Source: Rhynchopus sp. YZ270_cl-10 (Eukaryota > Euglenozoa > Diplonemea > Diplonemida > Diplonemidae). From it: a stretch of 64,000 nucleotides of DNA. Location: contig OZ037934.1 of the NCBI GenBank assembly GCA_964035575.1, positions 186,001 to 250,000 on the forward strand, read 5' to 3'. The notes under the pieces were generated by a model. That model made no database searches, was not told the origin of the DNA, and saw only the letters and a list, made by a program, of their open reading frames with translations. Position numbers and translations under genes: made by a program. Every line of letters starts with the position of its first letter. The stretch's first letter is position 1. Positions 12,051-23,419 of this stretch are shown here, piece after piece.

Positions 12051-13130
12051 TTGCGGAGGTCACGTACAATTTCTACAGGGGGCAGTGAAATAAGAATGGC
12101 ATTATTCAACTCACGTGAAATAAAGTTTTGGTCGTAAAATAGCCGTAGCGTGAAAATAAGATGCCTTTATTCGTTTTTTATTTTCACTCGAGCCTTATTT
12201 CACGCAGAGAAATACGTTGGAGTAGCCGCAAAAACGCACTTTATTCACAGTAATATAAAGCTTTTTTTAGCGTGAATATAAAGTGAAATAAAATCCTTTT
12301 ATTTTCACGCACCCCAGAACCACTGTTTCCACTCAGAATACACCACTATTTCAGGCCATTTTGGCTTGAAAAAGTCCAAAAATGAATTTTTTTGTGTCAA
12401 TACAGTGAATACAGCACGTCTGTGACACACAACGCAGATAAGTCGACCTGTGTGTGCACATGTGCGACTGGATTCACTGTCGCAAGCTGCGGCAGTGTGC
12501 TGCGGGCTACATCGGTTACCCTGCGTGCACAGAGTGCACAGACGACGTGCACTGCAGCTCGCACAGCAGTGCTGTGGCACACAACGTGAACAAGACGGAG
12601 TGCTCGTGCACGTGCAACGCTCGCTTTACGTGTGACGTGACGAGTGTGCTGCTGGGTTTGCGGGGTACCCGAACTGCACGGAGTGCACTGTGATTGATCA
12701 CTGCAACGGACACACGGGGGCGTGACTGTGTCGGCATACAAGGCAACATGTGTCTGCGACACACGCTACCACCAGTGGAGTGGGATTGGGTCACTTGCGC
12801 TCAGAAATGCATACTTTTGACCGGAATGATTTGTGAGTGTATTGATGTGTTTGTTCACAGGTGCCAGCCAGTTTTAAAACAGGGTCGTGAGTGCACGCTA
12901 CAGCGTGCCGCGAACTGCGTGTGTGAGTGAAGCTGCCCAGCACGCACACTCCATTTGTCACCAAAAAAGTGAGATACTATGTGCATAAAAACCACGATTC
13001 TGCTTCAGGACTTTTCCAACTTGCTTTTTGGGCCGTCACAAACACCACCGTAGACAATACACGTATATTTTTTCATAACACCTACCCTATTTGACTGCCC
13101 CCTGTAGAAATTGTACTTTGACCTCCGCAA
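12051..13130. mobile_element. TIR element carrying a captured Cys-rich (EGF-like repeat) gene fragment
   Basis: Inverted ends of about 37 bp (TTGCGGAGGTCA.., TACAATTTCTACAGGGGGCA) bound the element. Subterminal regions iterate GTGAAATAA. Between about 12395 and 12930 on + there are GC-rich, Cys-rich coding pieces. Two tandem units are visible in the CAAGYIGYPACTECT and AAGFAGYPNCTECT style, spaced by Asn/Cys-rich linkers, as in surface-protein repeats. The frame is interrupted, and no start or full protein remains. It looks like a host gene fragment carried by a transposon (pack-type capture); capture is an inference. A much shorter relative without this interior lies at 14342-14400. Confidence 0.6.
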
Positions 13131-13310
13131 ACGCTGAATAAAATATTGTATTCATGTTAAATAAGATTCATATTTCACGCTCCCTGGCCTGGAGACACGC
13201 GTTTCATAATTTTCACTCGCTACGCTCGTGAAAATTAACCCACTTGTGACTCCAGTCCGGGAGCGTGAAATAATGGGAATCTTATTTCACGTGAATAAAT
13301 AGTTATTTTT
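13131..13310. repeat. Palindromic repeat with TTTCACGCTCCC arms, copy 1
   Basis: Arms TATTTCACGCTCCC and GGGAGCGTGAAATA enclose a spacer with GCTACGCTCGTGAAAAT. Copy 2 lies at 14400-14570 and matches through both arms and the spacer. In both places it directly follows the TTGACCTCCGCAAACGCTG end of the TIR element, so the two travel together. Confidence 0.65.
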
Positions 13311-14341
13311 CTTCTTTTTTTTTTTTTTTTTTGTACCACCGCAAAGCAAAGCTTTCTCCATCTATTTGCTCTTTTTAAGGATTCCGCGAAGGAAAAAATC
13401 GTAGCTGCTATCCTGTGATAGTAGTCGAATAATCAAACAAAGTTTTTTTGTACCACCACCCGTGTACCACCACATGGCAACATTTTGGAGATGACTAAGG
13501 AAAGGCTTAGCATCGCATGCAATTCCCCCCCGGGTTGCAATCTTGCAGAAAAAATGGCGACAGGTATTTGAAAATACTTGTTGCCAGAATAGTTACGTTT
13601 TTGGTCATTTGTTCGTTTGTCGTCGTATCGCATTCCTTTAGAAGGGAAGGGAGGGGAGGAAAAAAAAACAGTACAAAAGTTTTTTTTTTTTTTTGTACTT
13701 TTTTTTTGGTGAAAACCGACGTCGTTAGGTTCTTATTTAGTTCTTCGTATTTCGTCTGCTTCGTTATTTTTATTTTTTTGCTTCTTCTTCTCAAGTCAAA
13801 TTAGCAGACTTGGGTGTTTACTGTATTCCTGGATCCAAGCACAAGGGCCCACGATCATCTTGCCGACCATTCTTACCTTTTTCTTTCTTTCTTTTTTCGT
13901 TTCCCCCCCTTTATTTTTTTGTGCTTTCATCCGGGGCTGGCATCGTACAGCGAGTCGGTCGGAGGTGTGTGCCTGCGTCAATAACTTCACCTTCTTTTCT
14001 GATGTCCGTATCCTTGGGGACATGTACATCGGCCTACCCCTCCATATTTGCATCCTGTGTTAGTCAATGACAATCTAGCCTTTCACCCGAGGCATGGTTT
14101 CTTTTGTGCAGAACCCACGCCCCCTTTTTCCCATTCTTTTTTTTCTTGTCGATTCAGTATTGCTTTCTATAACACTAGGGCTGTATTCCTTTCTTTAAAG
14201 GCGTTAGGCTTTACCCCCCACCCCTTCTTTTAAGGTACCACTAACATTATTTTTTTTCAAAAAGCAAAAAATGCGACCATCAAACTAAGCATGTGATGCT
14301 TACGATCATATTACAAAAAAAAAAAACACCCCCCCCGTTTT

Positions 14342-14570
14342 TATTCGTCTTTTTGCGGTGGTTACGTACAGTTTCCTTGTAGAAATTGTTCTTTGACCTC
14401 CGCAAACGCTGAATAAAATATTGCATTCGTGTTCAAATAGTATTCATATTTCACTCTCCCTGCCCTAGAGACACGTATTGTTTTCAATCGCTACGCTCGT
14501 GAAAATAAACCCACTTGTGACTCCAGTCCGGGAGAGTGAAATAAAGAGAATCTTACTTCACGCTGATTCA
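14342..14570. repeat. Interior-deleted relative of the 12.05-13.31 kb element
   Basis: The left flank (TATTCGTCTTTTTGCGG) and right part (CTTTGACCTCCGCAAACGCT, then the palindromic arms) match the longer element. The kilobase between the inverted ends is absent. This looks like either an internal-deletion derivative or the state before the interior was acquired. It is followed by a long A run at 14589-14613. Confidence 0.6.
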
Positions 14571-14587
14571 TTGCTATTTTTTCTTGC

Positions 14588-14618
<31 letters not shown>

Positions 14619-15356
14619 CCCCGTTTTTTTCCCCTTCTTCTTTTTTTTCAATTTCTGTTGCCTAAATAATCTTACAATATCGTAGCATTAAAACGCGTTG
14701 TTGTTGTTGTTGTTGTTTTTTTTTTTTTTTTTTTTTTTTGTGATAGCTTTTTTTCTCTTTTGCCCTGAGAGGATCGATTCTGTCCCTCTGGGGGGGGAAT
14801 CCCGGGGGGGATGTTTTTTGTTTTTGTTTTTGTTTTTGTTCTTTTACTGGAGAGAGGGGTCTAATAAGATCTGTAGTTTTTGGTACACTGCCACACGGAG
14901 AGGACTTTGTGTCATTGCAAGAAACTACTAGACCATCATTCGCATCCTTCTAAGAGGAAAAAAGGACCCTTTAGATGCTTTCTGTTTTGCGAAAGTAAAG
15001 GGTATGGATGTGTTCATTGCCCTCATCGGTTCGTTGCGAATGAACACGAGGTGATTACCATTCTTGTTTCACCCCTACTCTCCAGTAAACCGCTCGTAAT
15101 CTTGTCTCCCCCGTCCAACTTAGATTCAGAGAGAGAGAGAGATAGCACTTTAGAAGTGTGTATTTTTGTTTTGCTTTCTTGATCTTTGTTGCCAAGTTGG
15201 AAGGGGAACAGGTGCTATTTCAATTTTAAGTATCCCGTTGTGTTTTTTTATTCTTCTTTCTCTTCCTCGTCTTCCGGTCTTCGATCCAGAGCTTCCTTCA
15301 TATATTTATTTGGAGGTGTCTTGTTTGGTACTCATGATTATGTTGCAAAGATGTGT

Positions 15357-15469
15357 CTACCTGATTTTGCCTGAAATTTTGGTGGTGTTTAGTGGAGTTT
15401 GTGAGGGGGTTTAAATACCACCAAATTTCGCCAAAAATTCCACTCAAATTTCAGGCAAAATCAGATAGA
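15357..15469. repeat. Small foldback element with CTGATTTTGCCTGAAATTT ends
   Basis: The arms are inverted copies beginning CTACCTGATTTTGCC and ending GGCAAAATCAGATAG. The terminal word CCTGATTTTGCC is shared with the left end of the inner element at 44601 and with the core of the 47305-47588 foldback, so several foldback families share end sequences. No transposase and no clear target duplication. Confidence 0.6.
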
Positions 15470-16156
15470 GGTGTTGTTGAGAGGCATATTCATATTACAG
15501 TTTTATTCCTTTCTTTCTTTGTTTTTGTGTATTTTTTCTGCTTTATTTTTTTTCAAATAAAACCCTTCTGATGTTTCTTGGATCATGGTTGAAGGAGTGG
15601 TCTCAAAATAGACACATCCACTAAAAAAGATTTTTCAACGATAATTGGTGTTACCGATCTGCTGTCGGGGACATGTCAAGGACCTGTCAATATGGGCCCT
15701 TTCGGGAACACCAATAATTTTTATTTTTTGTTTAGACATCCAGTATTTTTGTTAAGGTGACGAGAAAAAAAGCACTTAGCTTAGGTTCACCTTTGCCATA
15801 TTTCTCTCTCTTGTTTCTTTGGTCTTTATTTTTTTAAAAAATGACAGACTGAGTAGTTACTTGTATCACGCTCACAAATGCTTTCTGTTCTCCTGAACGG
15901 AAAGTATACGAAAGCGACAAAACGAAAAACATAACCTCTCTGCTTCTTCCCTTCTTTCTTTCTTTCTTATTTACTTACCATCAGATCCCGAAGTCTACTT
16001 ATTTTTTTTAAAAGATATGTGTACACATGAGGTGCACTCATCTTTAACTTTTCTTTTTATTGTTTTGCTTTGGCATCGTCGCTACTAACCCCGCAATCAG
16101 CTGAGGCTCAGCTTATTGCCCCTTCAACTTTTCTTTTTAGGTGGCCAACGATGAAG

Positions 16157-16327
16157 GTATTAATCTGATCCAAAGGCTGTTCTAGTCATACACGGTGGTC
16201 AGTTTGATGTGGGAGAGCGTCAAAAATGTGACGTTTTTTTCTTTTTTTTTTTGGGGAGAGCGTATGCTCTTCCTGTGATTCCCAACCAGTATTTTCGTCC
16301 ACTTTATAGAACAGCCTTTGGATCAGA
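16157..16327. repeat. Short TIR element (MITE-like), 171 bp
   Basis: Perfect 20-bp inverted ends: CTGATCCAAAGGCTGTTCTA at 16157-16176 and its complement at 16308-16327. The interior is T-rich with no coding potential. No clear target duplication. Confidence 0.6.
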
Positions 16328-16764
16328 ACTGTACACAAGTCGAATAATTGCAAAGACCTCTCTGGTCATTTTTGTTCGCAGAACGTGGTCCGGATGTGTA
16401 TGGGGTTGTGATTGGGCAGGGGGGTTTTTGGGAGATGAGGTTCGGTCTTATTGATCGGATCTCCTCTGTCAAAAAGCTACCCATTTAGGGTCTATTCGCG
16501 GGTCCGTTAACGTTTACAAAGTTACTTTGTGAAATAATTTCAAAAAATTAAGAGAAAAAAAAAAAAAAAAAACTAAACTGCTCGCAAGATGAAGTATGGC
16601 AATTTGTTTGAATACTATTTTCAATAGTTTTCAAAAAAAAAATTAAAAAAATATAAAATAAGAAAGTTTGGGGGGGTGCTTGTTTGGATGTATCCAATTT
16701 AATTTTTACGTCGGATTACAGCAGTTCCAAAACAATCAGAGTTTACCTGAACCACACACGGAGC

Positions 16765-16856
16765 ACACATGATGATAAAAGTAACTCTTCACAGACCTGT
16801 ACGCGAGGACCTTTTTCCTATGTCGATACTGTTATATCTATTGGCTCTCTGACTGC
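16765..16856 (+). promoter_or_regulatory. Gene-proximal repeat (3' portion), upstream of CSE1
   Basis: About 92 bp matching, almost base for base, the 3' part of the repeats at 21749-22105 and 55408-55766 (core words CTTCACAGACCTGTACGCGA and CTATTGGCTCTCTGACT). It lies 330 bp before the CSE1 start and in the same orientation as the gene. Whether it is regulatory or merely a mobile repeat is not known. Confidence 0.5.
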
Positions 16857-17185
16857 TTTCGTGTTCGTTTTTTCTCCACAACCTTCCTTCACCCCTGTAG
16901 CATACCATCGCAAATTTATGACGTAGCGCGTAGCGTACATAGTGCACGTAGCGTTCAAAGCGTAAACTGACGCAGCGTGAATAGCGTCCGTAGCGTACAT
17001 AACGGACGAAGCGCACATTTTTTGGACTTGTAGTGTTCAAAAAAAGGGGGAAACGCAAAAAAAGCAAAAAGTTTAAATCCCCCCCACTTCACCCCATGAC
17101 ACATGAATTACCCCGTGCCCAGGCACAAAGCAAAAACAACAACTTTCAGACAAATACCCCGTGCCCAGGACACCCCATTTCCCAC

Positions 17186-20100
17186 ATGCAAAATGTGCAC
17201 CACCTCTTGCAAGCCTCGCTGTCGAACCATGAGGACGTGCGGGACGAGGCCGCACAGGAGTTGGAGAAGCTGAGGAGCACAGAAGGTTTTGCGACCGCTG
17301 TGATGCAGGTGTTCCAGATGCCGGGGGTGGGAAATGATGTGCACATGGCTGCGGCGTTGTTTATCAAGAACATTGCAAGGCAGTATTACGACACAATCAA
17401 CGAGACGGACAAAGTCTATCTCAAAAAAACACTAATCGCAACATTTCTGGGGCAGGCAAGCGCCGCCGTGCGCAAGATCCTCCAAGAGGCGATAACATTG
17501 ATTTACGAACACGACTTCCCCTCAAGGTGGCCCGGCGTCCTAAACGATGTCGTTCAGCTGACCAGGTTTGCAACCAAAAGCCTCGAACCGCTGCTCCTTC
17601 GCATCGATTACGTCCTCGGGAAGGACCGGGATATGTACGAACTGACGGAGGTGATCAAAAACGGGGTAATGCCGTTGACCGGGCCGTGCCTGATTGCGGT
17701 TCAGGAATGGGCTGTTGCGGCGCTGACAGACCCGTCCAAACAGGACGACGTGGTGGCCCTTGAGAAGCTGCTTCGTGTCTTCCTCGCATGCGTCAACATC
17801 TTCGTGGAACTCAACCTAGACCACAGCCTCGACACGAGCCCCTACTTCAAGGACAACCTGCCGCGCTTCATGACCACTTTCCTCGCCGTTCTGCAGTACA
17901 GCAACGCCAAGCTTGAAACACACCCCACCTACCCGGGCACCCTCAACCTCGTGCGTGCAGAAGTCATCGACCTACTGACACGCTTTCTCAAGGTGTACGA
18001 CGAAGAGTTCGAGCCCTTCATGCAGCAAGCCGTCTGGGCAATGCTCGAACACAACACCACCCTCGCCCCAAAGCACGACGGGCTCAGTATCGCGTCAATG
18101 GACTTCCTTGCTGCAACCGCGAAGTCGATCCACCACCAGATCTTCAAAGAGCAGAGAACGCTCTCTGCCATTTGCACCTTGGTGATTCGGAACATCAGCG
18201 TGCGTGATTCTGATCTGTACAAATTGGAACGCGAACCGCGTGAGTACATTGCAGGTGACATAGAAGGCAGCGAGCTGGGCACAAGAAGGCACAGTGCGTG
18301 CCAGCTGATCCAAGCGCTCTGTGGCAACCTCAGGGCTGTAGCAGCACCCATATTCAAGCAGCACATCGAACAGCTGCTTGCCCAATACGAGAAGAAGGGC
18401 AACTGGCGTGCGAAGTCTGCAGCCATCTACCTCGCCACCGTGCTAGGCTGTGTGGACCGCACATCCGGGTGTAGTCATGGTGTACAACGTTGCCATGCAC
18501 GCCCACCACTACTCCCTCTCTCCCTGCAGGCCGACGTAATCAGGTTCACTATCTCCTTCCGCAAGCAGATCCCTGCGGCACAGCACCCCAACTACATCCG
18601 TGTCCTCGCAGGGTGGGTGCTGCACCCAAACAAGGTGGTGGCCGCGTGCGCAGCTTCGGGTATTGAGCGCATGTTGAACCAGGACCGTGATGGGGGGATT
18701 TCCAAGGTGGAGACCAGCATGTTGTTCCAGAATCTGTTCACATGCCTGTCGTCGGCGGAGAGGGAGAACCACTGCGTCATGATGTGCCTGATGCGGGTCA
18801 TCCGATGCGCGCAGGAGAACGTAGGGGGGTACATCAAGGAAGTGTTGCAGCCGCTGGTGGCAATGCTGCGCATCGCGACGAAGAACCCTGCCAACTCTGC
18901 CTACAACCACTACATGTTCAAATGCCTCTCAGCCCTTGTGAAATACAACGCACCCCAAGTAGCCGACATCGAGGAGGCTCTCTTTGCACCCTTCGCAGAG
19001 ATCCTCAGGGACGACGTGTCCGAGTTCCTGCCATACGTCTTCCAGATCTACGCGCAGATGCTCGAGTTGCGGTCAGACATCCCCGCCTGCTATGCACAGT
19101 TGGTATGTCTACAGGGGGTGTTTTGTTGTGTTTTTCGCACTTAAGATAACCCAAACAACTGACATCAAGTACACCCACATATGTGCAATATTGCCTCAGG
19201 AATGACCCACAGACTCATGTCAAACACCACACATAACACCACAGCTCCCCATCCTCGTGGTCCCCAAGCTCTACACCAACGAAGGTGTGTCTGCCACAGC
19301 CGTCCGTTTCCTGAATGGTATGCACTGACCTCCCCTCACCGACCACCTTCCTCGGCACTTCCTTTTTTGCGGAAGGCAATATAGTTTCCAACCCAACCCA
19401 CCACTCTTCCCCCAGAAATACAAAAAACACTTTTCAACCCACATCAACCCTTTTCACCGCCCCCTTTCCACACAGTGTTCATTGAGAAAGACCCGCAGAG
19501 GATAGTCGCGAAGCACCTCAACACTGTCCTAGATATTGCAATCTCACTCTGCCGCAGCAATACCACGGACCATGACGGGTTCGCGCTTCTGGGCCAGCTG
19601 CTCGTGAGCATCCCCGAGGAGCACCTCAACCTCCTCAGGTGGACCTCTCTTCTGTACCTCTTCTTCCAGAGAACAGAGACGAGCAACACAGAAAAATACT
19701 CCAAAATGTTGGTCATCCTCCTGGGACAGCTCATCAACAGACATGGCCCGGATGCAGTGGTGAACATGTGTTTGTGGATCCATTCCGACATATGGGACGT
19801 TGTGTTCAACAAGCTGTGGTCCCCCTACGTGTGCAAGGTGGATGGCGATCTCAACAGGAAGGCAGTCTGTGTCGCTTTTATCCGAATTCTCACAGAAAGC
19901 GAGTACATGCTTGCCCGTGAGCGTGCTGCCGACTGGGAGAAGGGCCGGCAGCTCTTACTCGACATGATTACGAACAAGGAGCAGACAGCTTCAAGCGAGG
20001 GGGGGGTTCTTCCAGTCGACAGTCGACGACCTGGAAAAGCTTGGAGAAAAGGTATCAAAATATACAACACGTCTGGTGCTCCATAATAACTTGGCCATTT

Positions 20101-20649
20101 CGGCAAAGTCACCCCACCACAGCGCGGACAGATTCCGGAAATGCTAATTGCGGCATGTTTTGGGGCTGAAAGCCTACTTTTTTTCTAGGGAAAATTTTGT
20201 TTCCGGATGTCGGAATTTTTCGGAAAATTTCCAGAATTAGATGTATCTCTATTTCAAGTCACAACCCCCCTTTTTTTTTTGAAAGATGAGTGTGAATTTG
20301 ATGCTAGTTGTAAGAATGCAGACGGAGTGCTTCATACGTGTGTGTGGAGAGGGCACCTTCATTTTACATTTTTGTTTTTGTTTTTGAGCAGATGTGTGTC
20401 AAATTTATTGTTTGATTATCTTCACTACACACCCAATACTCCCCCCACACACAGTACGAGGAGGGGTACACGAACCCGTACTGCCCTCTCGCATGCGCAG
20501 CGAAGACCCAGGTGGACCACTGCGCAGACGTCACTTCCATCGAGACGTTCTTCAACACCCAGTTCCAGGCGCTCGCGAAGTGCGTGCGTGAAAGCTGCCC
20601 CCCTGCATTTTGGGGGTTTGCAATGGAAAAGGAGACGGGGTGTATTTGA
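17186..20649 (+). CDS. CSE1: CSE1 / exportin-2 (CAS), importin-alpha re-export receptor
   Basis: Nuclear transport HEAT-repeat protein that carries importin-alpha back to the cytoplasm with RanGTP. The start is the ATG at 17186, just after a C-rich AG; the protein begins MQNVHHLLQASLSNHEDVRDEA, as expected for an importin-beta N-terminal domain. The RWPGVLNDV stretch and PREYIAGDIEGSELGTRRHSA are diagnostic of CSE1. Likely exons: 17186-18481, 18530-19102, 19245-19317, 19476-20051 and 20455-20649, with introns GTACAA..CAG (48 nt), GTATGT..CAG, GTATGC..CAG and GTATCA..CAG. This gives about 903 residues against about 960 in relatives. The first intron is also readable in frame. An 8-G run near 20000 puts the end of exon 4 out of frame; seven Gs would give FFQSTVDDLEKLGEK and match the phase of the last exon, so an indel or sequencing error is likely. 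A repeat-rich intron precedes the last exon. Confidence 0.9.
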
Positions 20650-21748
20650 CAGCGTGCAGGACGTGGATGAGGAGCAAGTGCGAAAAAAAGAAAAAGGAAA
20701 AAGAGAAAAAGAAAACACCATTTATGTCTCATCTTTTATTTTTTCTGGTGTTCATGTGCCCAGCAAGCAAACTTTTTCTTCTTTTTTGTCTCAAAAATAG
20801 GGAGTTGATCCTCGGGTATCTACACTAATACAACCAAGTTTTCAAAGAAAAAGAAAAAGAAAAAAACGCTGATGCATATGAGTGAGGTGTATGTTAGTGA
20901 AAAACCAAATTCGTTAAAGATTCTCTTTGTCAATGCTTGATTATTCAAAAAAATAAGAAAAAGGGGGTCTTGATCAACTTTGAGTGCAGAACTTTGTTCC
21001 GTTTTGGAGCGAAGTTACTGTCGACAGCACAACAACAACAAAAAAAGCCACGATCTATACCTTTGGAATTCATTAGCCTTCGGGCGACCTTGTATACAGA
21101 ACCCGTCCTCGGACAGGTGATTGTCAAAACCACAAAAAGTCTCCCTTTTTTGATCGCCCCCACAAAGACAGTGGAGATTGCACAACTGTGGCAACACAAC
21201 CGAGGCAACTACACTACTCCAACAATTTAACAAAAGGTTACTTTGTCGGGGGGGAAGAGTGACGAGTCTGGAGCTTTTTTTTTAAACCCCCCTTTAAGTT
21301 AGCTTTCCCGCACCGCCAAATCTCGGTTTTCCCCATTCTTTCCCCCTCCCCTTATTTCTTTCCGTGTCTGCGTCCATAGAGGCGTGTGCACTTTCAACTT
21401 CTCTTTTATGCATCCTGAAGGCAAGTCCTATGCCTTCAAAATACACGTATTTTTATTTTTGCTCCCATTCCTTCCCCTTCCCTTGTTCTTTAAGATGTAT
21501 GTGCACGAGAGGACATTCATCTTTCAAGTTTTCTTTTGTTTATCTCCCCCTTTTTTTTTGTTTTTTTCGTCTTACAAAAATCCTGTCGCCAGTGCTAGGA
21601 TTATTCGAGAAAAAATAATAACGGAACCCTTTTTTTAACCCTCTTTTCTTCTTTCACCCCAACCTATCTCACTGATCAAACCTGTACTCTGCCCTCGACC
21701 ATAAGGCACCTTTGTAGAAATGCAGGGCAACTGTGTGCGCAAGACTTC
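20650..21748. other. Spacer with dispersed modules, no gene seen
   Basis: Module with ATCTACACTAATACAACC at 20808-20850, module with GCCTTCGGGCGACCTTG and CAGGTGATTGTC at 21065-21140, and module with GCAACTACACTACTCCAACA at 21170-21233, in that order. A hairpin GTATGTGCACGAGAGGACAT-type copy lies at 21493-21530. T-rich runs lie between them. No credible gene. Confidence 0.5.
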
Positions 21749-22105
21749 ACTTACGATGCGTCTAAACACCTTCACACACCTCCACACACACAAGGCAAGT
21801 CCTCCGGCGGGATGTGGAGGGCCTACCCCTCGCCTGCCAATCATGCTTGCCTGAGAGAGCTGCAAACAGAGCAGAGTTCACAGCTGCACATCCATCCACT
21901 TATGATGATTTTATTTATGTGTTTCAAGACCTGATCTTACGATATGAAGCTACCTTTCATCGGGATTTACGACTGAAGAACAGAACCAGAGCGAGACACA
22001 CACGCACACAACCAACACACATGATGATAAAAGTAACTCTTCACAGACCTGTACGCGAGGACCTTTTTCCTATGTCGATACTGTTATATCTATTGGCTCT
22101 CTGAC
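21749..22105 (+). promoter_or_regulatory. Gene-proximal repeat of about 350 bp, complete copy 1
   Basis: Practically identical to 55408-55766 except in a CA-rich stretch. It ends 355 bp before the ATG of the membrane glycoprotein gene and points the same way. A second partial copy of its 5' part (CAAGTCCTCCGGCGGGATGT) follows at 22307-22376. It contains an open frame of 96 codons that is 98 codons in the other copy (a 6-bp difference in the CA stretch). That frame resembles no family, and its conservation is explained by the near-identity of the DNA. A young mobile repeat or a promoter/5'UTR element are both possible. Confidence 0.6.
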
Positions 22106-22306
22106 TGCTTTCGTGTTGTCTTGCCGTTTGTTTTTTCCTTTCACCCTTTTTCACTCGCCAGTTGTGATACAAATGATGAAAAACTCACACTGTCTTCAAT
22201 ACCTGATCTCTCAGTCGGAAAATTCATTTTTTGTGACGACAAGACTTTCATTTGTCCTGACCTCTGATTTATTTCACATTCCTCTCCAGCTGGAAGCCAC
22301 TCCGAC

Positions 22307-22376
22307 ACACACAAGGCAAGTCCTCCGGCGGGATGTGGAGGGCCTACCCCTCGCCCGCCTATCATGCTTGCCTGAG
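22307..22376 (+). repeat. Gene-proximal repeat, 5' fragment
   Basis: Seventy bases matching the 5' part of the 21749-22105 repeat, with a few substitutions (for example CCCGCCTATCATGC for CCTGCCAATCATGC). It lies 83 bp before the next start codon, in the same orientation. Confidence 0.6.
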
Positions 22377-22459
22377 AGCCTCCCTCCCTCACCTCCCCCT
22401 TTACCCCCCATCCCCACCTCATGTATCCCCAAATTACCCAGAGAAACGCACAAAATTCC

Positions 22460-23419
22460 ATGATCAATCTTGCAGTGTGTGCGCTTCTGTTGTGTCTTGT
22501 GGTAAGCAATGTGGCTGTTACCATCACCACTGAGGTGATCACGCTCAACCCCGACGAGAGCAAGACCATCTCCGTCGACGTGCCGGCGAACGCATCGATC
22601 CTCCACGAAATCGTCTTGACCAGCATCAACGCGCCGGACAGCTGTAGGTACATTATCTCGACCCTTCTTCTCTCTGTGTCGGGAGCTGAGACGATTTTGA
22701 CCAAGAAGCTTGCATTAGGATTTGACGGGTCAGAGTCCCAGGTGATGTCCGGTTGGAACCTACCAGAACCAACCCTCAACCTTCACTTCTCAAACGCAAG
22801 CTGCGTCTACAATGTGTACACAGCACTGACCTTTATGCACATCGACCACTTCTCCGAGGTCTCTGTGAACACCTCCACCGTTTCCTTGGACGGTCCAAGC
22901 GCAAAGGCATACTTCGACGGCAGCATCGCAAACGACAACCCTTTTATGTCCTCCATGAGCGTCACGCTGGCGAACGACTGCTCGGAGTTTGGGGGGGTGC
23001 AGGGGAAGGTGGATTTGAGCAAGCCTTCGTGGTCGAACACTCATGAGTCCGCGGTCTTCAATTTGACGGAACCTGGGGATTTCATTACGTATTCTGTGGA
23101 TCGGATGTACACTGCGGAGCCTCGGTTTGGCCAGCTCCGGAAGTTTGTAGGGTTGCTGTCAACATCCAACACGTCTCTGTGCCCGGCACGTCTCTTCGTT
23201 TCTATGGAACTCTTCGGTGTTCTCGCGCTCGAGACTGCCGAGCCAGTCACCGCTCCACCTACCCCAGCACCATTGGAAGATGAGTCAACAGCGTTCGCAC
23301 AGTGGAAGATTATTGTGCTAAGTATAAGTGGCGCTGTGGCGTTGCTCTCCATCGCCACCCTCTCCTTCGTTTTATACAAGAAATATGCAAAACGGGATGA
23401 ATACAGTGAGATTAATTGA
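22460..23419 (+). CDS. Type I membrane glycoprotein of unknown function
   Basis: About 319 residues. The start is the ATG at 22460, which gives a clean signal peptide (MINLAVCALLLCLVVSNVAV). A Ser/Thr-rich ectodomain follows with several N-glycosylation sequons (NAS, NTS, NLT and others) and six or so cysteines. Before the membrane there is a short Thr/Pro-rich stalk (PVTAPPTPAP). One membrane helix (about WKIIVLSISGAVALLSIATL) and a short basic tail KKYAKRDEYSEIN end the protein. It was not recognised as a known family. Two copies of the gene-proximal repeat lie directly upstream. It is probably at the cell surface or in the endomembrane system, by architecture only. Confidence 0.75.
   Translation: MINLAVCALLLCLVVSNVAVTITTEVITLNPDESKTISVDVPANASILHEIVLTSINAPDSCRYIISTLLLSVSGAETILTKKLALGFDGSESQVMSGWNLPEPTLNLHFSNASCVYNVYTALTFMHIDHFSEVSVNTSTVSLDGPSAKAYFDGSIANDNPFMSSMSVTLANDCSEFGGVQGKVDLSKPSWSNTHESAVFNLTEPGDFITYSVDRMYTAEPRFGQLRKFVGLLSTSNTSLCPARLFVSMELFGVLALETAEPVTAPPTPAPLEDESTAFAQWKIIVLSISGAVALLSIATLSFVLYKKYAKRDEYSEIN

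Larger units (their letters stand above)
14571..16764. other. Spacer with microsatellites and small foldbacks, no gene seen
   Basis: Contains poly-A at 14589-14613, (GTT)n at 14698-14716 followed by T runs, and (GTTTTT)n at 14816-14840. A diverged TTAGGTTCACC hairpin lies at 15754-15793 and a hairpin of the GTGTAC/GTGCAC type at 16013-16050. A repeat with GACCTGTCAATATGGGC at 15640-15715 has a relative at 40217-40330. Translations are low-complexity only. Confidence 0.5.

Noticed and set aside
21814-22104. 96-codon frame repeated as 98 codons at 55467-55763
   Set aside because: The DNA of the two repeat copies is nearly identical, so frame conservation carries no information. The only length change lies in a CA microsatellite, and partial copies lack the frame.
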